The notes below the pieces were generated by a model that did no database searches, had not been told where the DNA came from, and was given only the letters and a program-made list of their open reading frames with translations. 48,509 bases of DNA, taken from the IMG/VR virus record IMGVR_UViG_3300031857_000318, positions 1 to 48,509 of that record; one strand, written 5' to 3'. Below, in pieces: positions 38,111 to 45,957 of the stretch. The stretch's first letter is position 1; the number at the start of each line of letters is the position of its first letter. Source of the DNA: a virus. Both the position numbers and the translations under genes were made by a program.

Positions 38111-38354
38111 TATTTAGGTGTATTGGGTTTTTACAGTCTCCCTTATGTGATCCCCACTGGCGGCTACCGGCGTCAACCACTATGTATTCACAGCCGTCCA
38201 ATAAGTATACATCATACTGTTGATTACAGTATTTAGATGACTTATCTAAGTATCTTACTGGCGTGTGTTTTTTAGAATTAGAGTCTTCGATCACACAGGA
38301 ACGAAACAGCAATATGGTTAAAATAAGTATCGAAAATCGAAATAAGCCAGACAT
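38085..38354 (-). CDS. Lipoprotein
   Basis: From the ATG at 38354 the protein is 89 residues: MSGLFRFSILILTILLFRSC, with the likely lipobox cysteine at residue 20, then a soluble domain 'NQQYDVYLLDGCEYIVVDAG' and 'HKGDCKNPIH'. The Y-L-x-D-G-C-E-Y-I and H-K-G-x-C-x-N-P-I-H motifs mark a small domain I have seen in Bacteroidota phages. A longer in-frame start at 38438 would overlap the upstream gene. Confidence 0.72.
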   Translation of the reverse strand: MSGLFRFSILILTILLFRSCVIEDSNSKKHTPVRYLDKSSKYCNQQYDVYLLDGCEYIVVDAGSRQWGSHKGDCKNPIHLNNGEVHTAN

Positions 38355-38355
38355 G

Positions 38356-38673
38356 TTAGTTTTTAAAATTTTTATAAAAGTCTTTACCTGAACCCTCAAC
38401 GTAGTGAACGGATACTCCACCCGGTGTATGTAGCTCAATGAACATTGGATTTCCAGAATAAGTACAGAAAGTCGTGGTGTACTCTATGTTTTTAAGCTCA
38501 GTGATAAAGTTCCTGTTCTCACCCAAGATCTTTAAGGAAGCTCCCTTAATATCTAACTCTTCTGAGATCATGATCTTTATACAGCCAGTGTCGATAGCGA
38601 CTGCTTTAAAATCGTTTAGTTCGGGTTTGGTGTGCTTATCCACTTTACAATCATTAATTTTCAAGTCTTGCAT
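38356..38673 (-). CDS. Hypothetical protein
   Basis: A 105-residue protein with alternating hydrophobic strands ('AVAIDTGCIKIMISEELDIKG', 'PMFIELHTPGGVSVHYVEG'). It is followed 1 nt later by the lipoprotein gene and overlaps nothing. A - strand AGTATAGT string near 38684 may be its promoter. Function unknown. Confidence 0.68.
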   Translation of the reverse strand: MQDLKINDCKVDKHTKPELNDFKAVAIDTGCIKIMISEELDIKGASLKILGENRNFITELKNIEYTTTFCTYSGNPMFIELHTPGGVSVHYVEGSGKDFYKNFKN

Positions 38674-38768
38674 ATTTAGTAGACTATACTATTATTTAAT
38701 GATAAAATACACAAGTAATCTTAAAATTAAAAACTAGTTCGTTAAATAGTGTATAATTTTTATCTAGT

Positions 38769-38783
38769 GATAAAATAAATAAG
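38769..38783 (+). promoter_or_regulatory. Late box upstream of 38801
   Basis: GATAAAATAAATAAG followed by ATAAAAAGG; the ribosome binding site AAAAGGA lies 10 nt before the ATG. Confidence 0.6.
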
Positions 38784-38800
38784 ATAAAAAGGACCCAATT

Positions 38801-40735
38801 ATGTCATACCTTTTAAACTATAAAAAATGGTCTGCTCTCTACGAACAAGCCAAAGCGGATGCTGCTCTACTTGAAGACGGAGGAGATGATCTTATTGCAG
38901 CAGATGGAAAAACAGCAAAGGTCGATGGCAGTAAGATTAAGCCTAAAGAAGATGAAAAACTTCCTAGTGATATAGTAAAAAGAATTGAATATTTAGTAGA
39001 TAAATCTGTCGATACTGATTCGGTGGCAGTAAAAAATACAGCTAAACCTTCAGGATATTGGATTAGACCATGGGATGCTATCATGGATTGGATGTACGCA
39101 AAGGGAGATCCAGGAAAAGAAAATAATAATGTTAAAAAACTCATAGAGTATACTCCAAGTCTTGAGAAAAGATTTGAGTCAACTAAACCTTCTATGAAAA
39201 AAGAAGACATTGCTAGGTGCATGGAATACTGGCACGGAATAATGGATACTTCAAATACATCAAATAATTATGGGGTTGCTGATAGTAATCAGTTGATTAA
39301 ACAATTGGAACAATTAAGTGATCCTAAGAAAGTTAAATCTTTAATAGAGAGTGGATGGAACGCTAAATCTAAAACTGGATATCCTTTAACTAAATTTAAT
39401 ACTAATATGGATCCTGAATATGAGTTTGAGGGAACCAAATATAGTGCAGGAAAAAATGCATCAATTGATTTCGACCAGTCATTAATCGTTGAAAAGAGTA
39501 AAATTCTTTTACAAAAGGCAAAAGAAACGTTTGAGCAAAGCGGAAAATCAAGAAGAGATGCATTAGCTGATATGTTTTCTCCTGGAATGAAAAGTGATAA
39601 TGTATGGTTTTCAATCGATGATATTAAAAAGGGAAGAGAACAAACTGGCCGTTTTTGGTTATGGTATAAAATAATATCTGACGAGGCACAATTTAAAAAA
39701 CTATTAGATCGATTTGAGAATCCTACTTATGTTAGGACGTTATTTACAAAAATGACTGATCAAGATAAGATCAACATCATTAATGGAATAATGGAAATGT
39801 CAAGGGCTAGGTGGGGAAAAAGCACAAGCCTTAATCCAGAGGCAGCAATATATCTGGCATCTTCTATTACTTGGTGGCCAGCTGATGCACAGGAAACTAT
39901 GCCTAAGCCTATAGTAGTCACTCAAGGTAGCGAAGGAACTGAAGTTGAGGTTGAAAACGAATGGGATTTCGCTTGGCCGTATGCCAAAGGTAAGGGCGTA
40001 GGTGCAGAACTTGCGATGACTTATTTTAAAAGCGATCAAGCAGTAATACAAGACGGTAAGGATAAGGAAATTGAGAATGCAGTCAAAGAAATATTGGCTG
40101 AAATCGCTAATAAAAAAGGAAAGCTTATCTCTTTAACTTATAGAATAGTCGCATCAACTAGTGATGAGCCTTCTGCATATCAACCGAATGGGACTATCGG
40201 TAAACCTTACTCGACTAAAAATAATGAATATTTAGTTGTAGCTAGAGCTAAGGTAATTGAAACTGCATTAACGAATGCAATCAATACTCTCGGAATAGAT
40301 AAGACACTAGTAAAGAAAGAAGGTGAGACTCTTATTGCTAATAATACTTTACCGGACGGCAGCGCTAAGTATCAAGATAAAAAATGGATGCGACTTGACC
40401 ACAAAGATCCTAGAGCAACTCAACAGACTGATGCAGAATATCGAGCATTGTTTGCTAAACCTAAATACTCAGGAATCCTGTTTAATGTTGTATACATGAC
40501 AATTGAAAAATCAACAACTCCTCCGACTCCGGACGAGACTGTTGTATCAGATTATGAAGTAGTCGGAGAATGGCTATATCAAATCAGATGGCAAGGTGGA
40601 GGTTCAACTAGTAGAAAAAGAAGAAGAACTCGACCTAGAAAAGCAATTAGAGGAATTAATTGGGACAAAATTTTTCCAGATATGCCTGCAGGCGGAGGAT
40701 GGAGCGTTGAAGATCTATGCGATGCATATGGCTAG
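38801..40735 (+). CDS. Large leader-bearing late protein
   Basis: A 644-residue protein with leader-like start MSYLLNYKKWSALYEQAKAD. Landmarks: acidic linker (25-60), 'SGYWIRPWDAIMDWMYAKGD' near residue 85, a middle helical domain, a segment around 415-490 ('LISLTYRIVAST', then 'NEYLVVARAKVIETALTNA') whose strand-turn-helix pattern resembles OmpA-like domains, and a C-terminal arginine-rich stretch (SRKRRRTRPRKAIRG, about 610-624) suited to nucleic acid or lipid contact. No certain family. It is more AT-rich than most leader genes. Confidence 0.72.
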   Translation: MSYLLNYKKWSALYEQAKADAALLEDGGDDLIAADGKTAKVDGSKIKPKEDEKLPSDIVKRIEYLVDKSVDTDSVAVKNTAKPSGYWIRPWDAIMDWMYAKGDPGKENNNVKKLIEYTPSLEKRFESTKPSMKKEDIARCMEYWHGIMDTSNTSNNYGVADSNQLIKQLEQLSDPKKVKSLIESGWNAKSKTGYPLTKFNTNMDPEYEFEGTKYSAGKNASIDFDQSLIVEKSKILLQKAKETFEQSGKSRRDALADMFSPGMKSDNVWFSIDDIKKGREQTGRFWLWYKIISDEAQFKKLLDRFENPTYVRTLFTKMTDQDKINIINGIMEMSRARWGKSTSLNPEAAIYLASSITWWPADAQETMPKPIVVTQGSEGTEVEVENEWDFAWPYAKGKGVGAELAMTYFKSDQAVIQDGKDKEIENAVKEILAEIANKKGKLISLTYRIVASTSDEPSAYQPNGTIGKPYSTKNNEYLVVARAKVIETALTNAINTLGIDKTLVKKEGETLIANNTLPDGSAKYQDKKWMRLDHKDPRATQQTDAEYRALFAKPKYSGILFNVVYMTIEKSTTPPTPDETVVSDYEVVGEWLYQIRWQGGGSTSRKRRRTRPRKAIRGINWDKIFPDMPAGGGWSVEDLCDAYG

Positions 40736-40737
40736 AA

Positions 40738-41337
40738 CTAGTAAGTTCTATTTGTTATCAATAATGTAGACACTATCCGGTATTTTCCATGCCTGTTGAC
40801 ATAGACTTTTTGATATACTCCACAAACAGTTGCTTCTTTTTTCAATAGAGTTGAATTATGGCCCGGAGATTCAATCCAATAGTTTAAAACACATAGTGCA
40901 GATAGGCTGGGATCAATTTTTCCAGCCTTAATATTTTGAATCCACTGATCTCCTGAAATCTGATGTTTTGCCTCTTTAAATACCATCGGCCCAATATTTA
41001 AGCAGTTTTCAGCAACTCGATTACCTACATCTGCATTAAACCGTTTGATCCTTGATTCTGGTGAGACTAGGTTTTCGATTAAATGACTTGAATCTCTATT
41101 TGTCTCAATGTGAGCTCCTTCATCATAGACTGATAAGTATTCGCAATGATGAATGCATGCTTTCGTTAAATTACTATCAAGAATTAGCGAAGTTAGCCCA
41201 TTTTTATTTCGGTATTCGTTTATCTGATCAAGTAATTGAATCGAAAGATCAGCTTTATTTGTTATTAGATTGGCTGGAATCTGTGCATGGGAGATAGTTA
41301 CGACTAACGTTAAAAGGAAAAGGATCAAGCTTTTCAT
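40738..41337 (-). CDS. Secreted CAP-domain (SCP/PR1-like) protein
   Basis: A 199-residue protein with signal peptide MKSLILFLLTLVVTISHAQ (cleavage after A, HAQ style) and a CAP domain: 'LLDQINEYRNKNGLTSLILD' (about 34-53), 'LTKACIHHCEYLS', 'AENCLNIGPMVF', 'WIESPGHNSTLLKK' and 'GVYQKVYVN'. CAP proteins are secreted and in bacteria act in the envelope. A phage-encoded secreted CAP protein is unusual; a role in host envelope modification is inference. A perfect 18-bp inverted repeat starts 9 nt upstream of its ATG. Confidence 0.88.
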   Translation of the reverse strand: MKSLILFLLTLVVTISHAQIPANLITNKADLSIQLLDQINEYRNKNGLTSLILDSNLTKACIHHCEYLSVYDEGAHIETNRDSSHLIENLVSPESRIKRFNADVGNRVAENCLNIGPMVFKEAKHQISGDQWIQNIKAGKIDPSLSALCVLNYWIESPGHNSTLLKKEATVCGVYQKVYVNRHGKYRIVSTLLITNRTY

Positions 41338-41345
41338 AATTCTAG

Positions 41346-41392
41346 TTTAATGGTGAATAAGATAATAATACTAAATCTTATTCACCATTAAA
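41346..41392. repeat. Perfect 18-bp inverted repeat between two genes
   Basis: TTTAATGGTGAATAAGAT and ATCTTATTCACCATTAAA flank an 11-nt loop (AATAATACTAA). On the - strand the loop holds TTAGTATTATT, close to the TATAAT-type box. The element lies between the stop of the gene at 41394 and the ATG of the CAP gene. It could be a terminator without T-run, a regulatory RNA hairpin, or an operator. Confidence 0.85.
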
Positions 41393-41393
41393 A

Positions 41394-41576
41394 TTAGACG
41401 CTTGTTGATTTTATGTAGATTTCACGATTAGGATCGTCATAGTTTAGCGACATGTCCTTGACTATTGCCAAAAAGATCCAATTCGCTATCCTCTCATCGT
41501 CACAGGTGCACATCAATCGATCTGTCGAAACCTCTCCAGTATCTGGATCAATATCACGATATCGAATCTCAATCAT
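41394..41576 (-). CDS. Small hypothetical protein
   Basis: The frame continues upstream to 41591 (MNLSQ...); I prefer MIEIRYRDIDPDTGEV at 41576 because it shortens the overlap with the upstream gene to 8 nt. 60 residues, acidic, with one C-x-C (MCTCDDE). Ends just before the 18-bp inverted repeat. Function unknown. Confidence 0.58.
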   Translation of the reverse strand: MIEIRYRDIDPDTGEVSTDRLMCTCDDERIANWIFLAIVKDMSLNYDDPNREIYIKSTSV

Positions 41577-41775
41577 TTGACTCAAGTTCATTAGATTTTA
41601 AAAAATCTCCGTCTGCATCACAATGGGATGGAGGATATCCATGTTTACGAATGTTTAAGTGCCTCCAAAAACGATTCCAGACCTTAGCCAAGAAATTTGA
41701 AACTAGTGAGATCATGATTAGCATTCCAATAAAGTGCCAAAATGAGGTAAATGTAAATTCTAAAAAAGTCATCAT
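41569..41775 (-). CDS. Small single-pass membrane protein
   Basis: A 68-residue protein with a hydrophobic helix (about residues 3-30) and a charged C-terminal part ending in D/E/N/S-rich residues. It overlaps the following gene and starts 1 nt after the stop of the gene at 41777, so these are on one transcript. Function unknown. Confidence 0.62.
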   Translation of the reverse strand: MMTFLEFTFTSFWHFIGMLIMISLVSNFLAKVWNRFWRHLNIRKHGYPPSHCDADGDFLKSNELESND

Positions 41776-41776
41776 A

Positions 41777-42196
41777 TTAATTTAGTTTTTTATTTTCGAT
41801 TGCCTTGCGTATTTTCTCTGCCAGTCTTTTTTCGTATTCTTCATCACAAAGTGTTACCCACCAGCCTAGATCCCGTCTCAATTTACCCGGACGGCCTGTC
41901 TCTTCACAAGTCTCATAGCTCAATGTTTCTGCTTGAGAGATTCGATCATGTATTTCCTTTGAGCCATCGTTAATGTAAAAGCGAAGTCCGCCGAATTTTT
42001 CTTTAACTTGACAGATCTGTTTATTCCATCCCAATTTGATTAAGTCCTCTATTAGTTCCTGGATCAGTGGATACCAGCCCTCACCGCATTCGAAACAATA
42101 GGAGTCAGTGATGGGAGGACGATCCTTTTGATATCCGTTTTCAAGCCCGCCTATTGATTGTAAGTAGGCATCCATCTTTTCCTCTAGAGAGTCCAT
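41777..42196 (-). CDS. Conserved phage protein with zinc-binding cysteines
   Basis: A 139-residue protein with 'CFECGEGWYPLIQELIEDL' (C34, C37), 'ICQVKEKFGGLRFYIND' and 'YETCEETGRPGKLRRD', 'VTLCDEEYEKR'. The C-x-x-C-G-x-G-W / KEKFGxLRxY / CExxG / TLC pattern is that of a conserved phage family of unknown role, likely with a small zinc site. A TATAAT-type box near 42215 ends about 17 nt before its ATG. Confidence 0.8.
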   Translation of the reverse strand: MDSLEEKMDAYLQSIGGLENGYQKDRPPITDSYCFECGEGWYPLIQELIEDLIKLGWNKQICQVKEKFGGLRFYINDGSKEIHDRISQAETLSYETCEETGRPGKLRRDLGWWVTLCDEEYEKRLAEKIRKAIENKKLN

Positions 42197-42238
42197 ACCA
42201 GTAACGTTTAGACTATTATACTTAAAAAAAGAAAAAGG

Positions 42239-43123
42239 TTAAATAAATCTTGCGTGATTTTTTTTGATGAAATTTTCCAAGTCTTCAAAATCCATTGGTT
42301 TAACTATGCTTTCGATGTCAAAGGAAGGTTCCACTTCTTCTCCGTTGATGTATACTGATGTGACAGAATTTGAAACTTCTTCGAGTGTGATTTCTCCTTC
42401 TGGTGGAGTATCGTAATTTCCAGAATCATACCACTGACTGTATTTAAACTCGCACTCAAAATTTATGCTTAGTTCAAATCGACGAAGATCCTCTTGAGTA
42501 AGGGCTTCGTCTAATTCAGGTCGACCCACATAGAGACAATCGAATGATGCTTCCCAATCTACTGTATCAGTTCCTCGTGAATCGTCACCCTCTACGGTAT
42601 CGACTATGTCAAAATCAGGTAGAGTCCAATCTAGGACAATGACATTTTTTCCATCTCCAAAAATGGATTCAAGCGCATCTTCTAACACGATTGAATAGGG
42701 AGAAACTGGACCAGCTGATTCGAACACGTAACTTGAGTCAAGTAAGTCTTCTTCGACTGCATCTAGAGCGTCCTTTAGGTTAGAGTGTTTTAGAGTCTTC
42801 CAATGGTATGGAGTCTTGTTGTTATTACGAACGACACTCAGTTTTCCCGGAGACTTAAAATTAAGGACGTCCTTTAGGGAATCTTCGTCCTTCCAATTGA
42901 TTCGTATGCCCTTTAGTTTCTTGTCCTCCTTGACCACCCTATAAAAGGTATCAGAAAGAAAGAGCATGGTTGCTCCAGGGCGAACTTCTGCCCAATTGTT
43001 AACATGGGTCGCAAAGAGATTTTGCTCCCTGTCCTTGCCTCTTGGCTTGCCCTTGATCAAGACTATTCCCTGCTGTTTCATTGATTCGTTGATAGAATCA
43101 AATGACATAACATATCTATTCAT
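42239..43123 (-). CDS. Leader-bearing late protein, unknown function
   Basis: A 294-residue protein with leader MNRYVMSFDSINES (I-N-E). Body: 'GIVLIKGKPRGKDREQNLFAT' near residues 19-39, a globular region with many W and D, and a C-terminal acidic part. 'LFATHVNNWAEVRPGATMLFLSD' is a recognisable but unknown core. A late box on the - strand (43128-43139) ends only ~4 nt before the ATG. Confidence 0.75.
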   Translation of the reverse strand: MNRYVMSFDSINESMKQQGIVLIKGKPRGKDREQNLFATHVNNWAEVRPGATMLFLSDTFYRVVKEDKKLKGIRINWKDEDSLKDVLNFKSPGKLSVVRNNNKTPYHWKTLKHSNLKDALDAVEEDLLDSSYVFESAGPVSPYSIVLEDALESIFGDGKNVIVLDWTLPDFDIVDTVEGDDSRGTDTVDWEASFDCLYVGRPELDEALTQEDLRRFELSINFECEFKYSQWYDSGNYDTPPEGEITLEEVSNSVTSVYINGEEVEPSFDIESIVKPMDFEDLENFIKKNHARFI

Positions 43124-43127
43124 ATTA

Positions 43128-43139
43128 ATATTTATCTTA
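43128..43139 (-). promoter_or_regulatory. Late box, - strand
   Basis: - strand TAAGATAAATAT, followed by TAAT and the ATG at 43123. Divergent from the late box at 43166. Confidence 0.5.
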
Positions 43140-43165
43140 CAAAAAACTTTTAAAAAGATTAGTAA

Positions 43166-43178
43166 GATAAATAAAATA
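43166..43178 (+). promoter_or_regulatory. Late box upstream of 43195
   Basis: GATAAATAAAATA, 16 nt before the TTG start at 43195. Confidence 0.55.
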
Positions 43179-43194
43179 AATTATTTTAGTTGTC

Positions 43195-43941
43195 TTGAAA
43201 AATAGAGCAAAGACTTTTAATCAATGGATTAATGAAAAGGTAGAATATCACAAGGAACTTTGTCCAAAGATCTGGAATGACGATAAAATGGATCCAGAAA
43301 TAAGAAAAAGGCTTTTGGGAATAGCTGAAGACTTTTGGTCTTCTCTAAAGTTAGAGGTTCCAATCATGGACATACAATTAACGGGTTCGCTTGCGAACTT
43401 TAATTGGAATTCAGATTCAGATCTAGACGTTCATATCATAATTGATTTTGCTCAAATCGATCAGAACCTAGAACTGGTCAGAAAGGCTTTAGACGGGCAG
43501 CGTTTCATGTGGAACTTACGACATCCAGTAATCTTACGAGGACATGACGTAGAGTGTTATGTTCAGCATAAGGACGAACAACATATCGCATCCGGACTCT
43601 TTTCTATCTTGCGAGATAGATGGATAATCGTTCCCTCTTGGAAGAAACCTGAGTTTGATCAAAAAGACGTTGATGAAAAGATGAGAGTAATCAAGTCAGA
43701 GGTCAAGATGGTGAAACAGAAGGTAAGATCGACTAGCAGAAAGGATATTGAATACTTGTACCTATACGATTACTTAGATAGGCTAAAGAAAAAGATAATG
43801 AGCGATCGAAAGGAAGGACTTGCCAAAGAAGGAGAATTTGCGGTAGAGAACCTAGTATTTAAGGAGCTACGAAGAGACGGGACGATTGAGGAAATAATTG
43901 ATCTACTTTCAGAAATATACTCTAAGATCTATTCTGAATGA
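43195..43941 (+). CDS. Leader-bearing nucleotidyltransferase (pol-beta fold)
   Basis: A 248-residue protein beginning at TTG 43195, which yields leader MKNRAKTFNQWINEK; no upstream ATG gives it. Residues 63-81 (TGSLANFNWNSDSDLDVHI) are the polymerase-beta-type motif G-S...D-x-D with D76 and D78; the third acid is probably in GHDVECYVQ (E120). Such enzymes transfer nucleotides to RNA, proteins or small molecules. It lacks the HEPN or regulatory parts of toxin-antitoxin forms. With its leader it is likely packaged and may modify a host target. Confidence 0.82.
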   Translation: MKNRAKTFNQWINEKVEYHKELCPKIWNDDKMDPEIRKRLLGIAEDFWSSLKLEVPIMDIQLTGSLANFNWNSDSDLDVHIIIDFAQIDQNLELVRKALDGQRFMWNLRHPVILRGHDVECYVQHKDEQHIASGLFSILRDRWIIVPSWKKPEFDQKDVDEKMRVIKSEVKMVKQKVRSTSRKDIEYLYLYDYLDRLKKKIMSDRKEGLAKEGEFAVENLVFKELRRDGTIEEIIDLLSEIYSKIYSE

Positions 43942-43953
43942 TAAATAATAAAA
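43940..43953 (+). promoter_or_regulatory. Late box upstream of 43964
   Basis: GATAAATAATAAAA, 10 nt before the ATG at 43964, and overlapping the stop codon of the preceding gene. Confidence 0.6.
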
Positions 43954-43963
43954 AATAGAATTT

Positions 43964-44782
43964 ATGCACAAGTACTTTAACTTCGCTAGGATATTTGAAG
44001 CTGAGCAGATGGGAGAACCCCTTATGCCAGAAGAAATGGGTACACCCAGTTCAGGAATGCCAAAGGAATCGACTGAAAAATTGGAAGATTTTGGAGCTCT
44101 CGCTGAAACTCACATATTAGAAATTACTCTTACTCAAACTGATTTAGACACGCTGAACAAAGGAGAGGCCGTTGTTAAAGAAGATGCTAAGTGGAAAAAG
44201 AAAGAGAATAAGGCTGATTATCAGAACATTAAGATGGTCATTCTAAACACTAGTAATGAAAAACAAAAAAATGATCCGTCCGCTCTATTATTTAACTTAG
44301 ACGATCGTTTAGTGAAGGATATCACTAAAGGTGTAAGTGCTGGAGTAGGAGCAGGAGTACTTACGCAAGTCTTAACTGGACTTGCTCAAAACGGCACATC
44401 TATTCCTGACATCACGGTAGAGTTCATTAAATCGACTGATATCGACACTAGCGGAAGCGTTAAGGCAGTACCGGCTTCACCTGAGCAGATTGAGAGCGGA
44501 TCCGTCCTACCGGGAGAAACTGAAGGGACTTTTCCAAATGAATCTAAATGGATGCTTTCATTCGATCAATACGTGAATGAAAGTAAAAAGAAATCGATCG
44601 ATCCTATCGCTAAAGGCATGAAAAAAGGTCCTAAAAATAAGTTAGAGGGAGATAAAATGACTAAAGGTAAGGATAAGCTAAAATCTAAATCTAAGACAAA
44701 AGAAAAATTTCCAGACTTAAGCGGGGACGGTAAAGTTACTAGAAAAGACATTCTAATGGCTAGGGGAGTAATTAAAAAATAA
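43964..44782 (+). CDS. Leader-bearing late protein with internal leader and EF-hand-like end
   Basis: A 272-residue protein with N-terminal leader MHKYFNFARIFEAEQM. A beta-rich domain spans ~45-180, and near residue 200 a second leader-like motif (MLSFDQYVNES) begins a lysine-rich tail. The tail ends with PDLSGDGKVTRKDIL, matching the calcium-binding D-x-S/D-x-D-G loop of EF-hand or dockerin repeats. The internal motif could be a second processing or targeting site, making this a two-part precursor. It is followed 7 nt later by the next gene. Confidence 0.75.
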   Translation: MHKYFNFARIFEAEQMGEPLMPEEMGTPSSGMPKESTEKLEDFGALAETHILEITLTQTDLDTLNKGEAVVKEDAKWKKKENKADYQNIKMVILNTSNEKQKNDPSALLFNLDDRLVKDITKGVSAGVGAGVLTQVLTGLAQNGTSIPDITVEFIKSTDIDTSGSVKAVPASPEQIESGSVLPGETEGTFPNESKWMLSFDQYVNESKKKSIDPIAKGMKKGPKNKLEGDKMTKGKDKLKSKSKTKEKFPDLSGDGKVTRKDILMARGVIKK

Positions 44783-44789
44783 GTTTGAT

Positions 44790-45563
44790 ATGAGAATTAA
44801 CGAGTGTTCATGTGGGTGTGGAGGGACGTCTGACAACTGTATTAGAGCTAAAGAATCTGATCTAAACTACATGTTTTTTGGAAACCTTGAAACCATGAAA
44901 AGAATCATTGACGAACTTGTTCAAATGGATAGAACTCAAATTGATGAAATCCTAAAGAACGGTCACGAATGGGCAGTAGATCACATCGCATCTTCAGCAG
45001 ACGATATCCAAGAAGTGTATAACTTTTTAAAAAATCAAGTAGCGGTTCCTGTAAATAGAAAAAGAAATCCATTTTTAGAAGAGGGCATGTTTGTCAAGAC
45101 TTTTGAAAGCTACATAAATGAAGAGTCGAATAGAGACTGGATGGAAGACGACGATGACGTAAATAAAAAAAGAATGGATCCCTTTACTATTCGATTGCAT
45201 TCAAGCAACAAACGCATGGCATGGAAGTCACTTACTGACGACCAGCGTGCTGATGCTTTGCGTATGTTAGATTTAGATGGAATAGAAGAAGATATCGCAA
45301 ACGAGTATAGCTCAGCAGACTGGTCAGATATTCCAGACTACATAAAGGATCGCATTGATTTACGAGGAATGGATCAAGCTGATCGATCTGATGATAGAAC
45401 ACTGAGAGTAGGTGATGTTGTTAAATATGGCGGAGAAGAATATCGAATTGAACGATTAGGCGAGCCAAATTCAGCAGGTCAAGTATTTCACCTCGGAAGA
45501 TCAATGTCAAATAATTACACAGCAGCATCAATTCCACAAAGAGGAACTTGGGAAAAAATTTAA
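44790..45563 (+). CDS. Late protein with Cys-rich start and internal leader
   Basis: A 257-residue protein. The first ~20 residues are cysteine-rich (CSCGCGGTSDNC), the region to ~100 is helical, and residues ~101-113 (FVKTFESYINEES) are a full leader motif placed internally. The C-terminal half (about 115-257) looks like a separate globular domain with 'LRVGDVVKYGGEEYRIERLG', a small beta-barrel-like segment. Probably translated as a fused precursor cut at Y-I-N-E. It shares the transcript of the gene at 43964. Confidence 0.72.
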   Translation: MRINECSCGCGGTSDNCIRAKESDLNYMFFGNLETMKRIIDELVQMDRTQIDEILKNGHEWAVDHIASSADDIQEVYNFLKNQVAVPVNRKRNPFLEEGMFVKTFESYINEESNRDWMEDDDDVNKKRMDPFTIRLHSSNKRMAWKSLTDDQRADALRMLDLDGIEEDIANEYSSADWSDIPDYIKDRIDLRGMDQADRSDDRTLRVGDVVKYGGEEYRIERLGEPNSAGQVFHLGRSMSNNYTAASIPQRGTWEKI

Positions 45564-45569
45564 TTGTGA

Positions 45570-45685
45570 CTAACAGTACTTGCTACGCTACCCATTAGAA
45601 CAGCGTCCCAGAGCGAGTCTTTTAATACACCCGCTATGGTTAATGGATTGTGAAACACGGTCGCCCACACTTAGCGGGTTTTTTA
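45570..45685 (+). ncRNA. Candidate structured RNA ending in a terminator
   Basis: Downstream of the gene at 44790 lies a ~116-nt sequence with two stems: ACTTGCT-ACGCT paired with AGCGT...AGCGAGT (45578-45618, one G-U pair), and ACCCGCTA paired with TAGCGGGT (45629-45679) around a 35-nt loop, followed by a T-run (45679-45684). No reading frame fills it. It may be a small RNA or the 3' end of the late mRNA; the second stem is a terminator in either case. Confidence 0.55.
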
Positions 45686-45693
45686 TATCAAAT

Positions 45694-45957
45694 TTACATT
45701 AAATCGAACTTATTACCTAATTTTCGCTCAAGCTCTTCAAGAGTATACTTTTTTGCAGCTAAGTTCAATAGGGTCATTTTTTCTTCTATAACGTAGGAAC
45801 CTTCAAGTCCAGAATTAGACTTTTGTTCTTTAGCAGGTTCACTAATCTCTTCGAGGATCTCAGCTATTTCGGAATCTGATGCATGACAATTAATGTATTC
45901 CATGACATCTTCAAATTCGATCTCAACATCGACATCAGTTTCTACTATTTTATACAT
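45694..45957 (-). CDS. Small hypothetical protein
   Basis: I take the start at 45957 (MYKIVETDVDVEIEFEDV...), which leaves a small overlap with the upstream gene; the ATG at 45966 is an alternative adding MGR. 87 residues, very acidic in the N-terminal half, helical, ending 'LEELERKLGNKFDLM'. Coupled to the gene at 45950. Confidence 0.65.
   Translation of the reverse strand: MYKIVETDVDVEIEFEDVMEYINCHASDSEIAEILEEISEPAKEQKSNSGLEGSYVIEEKMTLLNLAAKKYTLEELERKLGNKFDLM

Noticed and set aside
43195-43941. Nucleotidyltransferase as a MNT-HEPN toxin-antitoxin component
   Set aside because: No HEPN partner lies next to it; the neighbours are leader proteins under separate late boxes.
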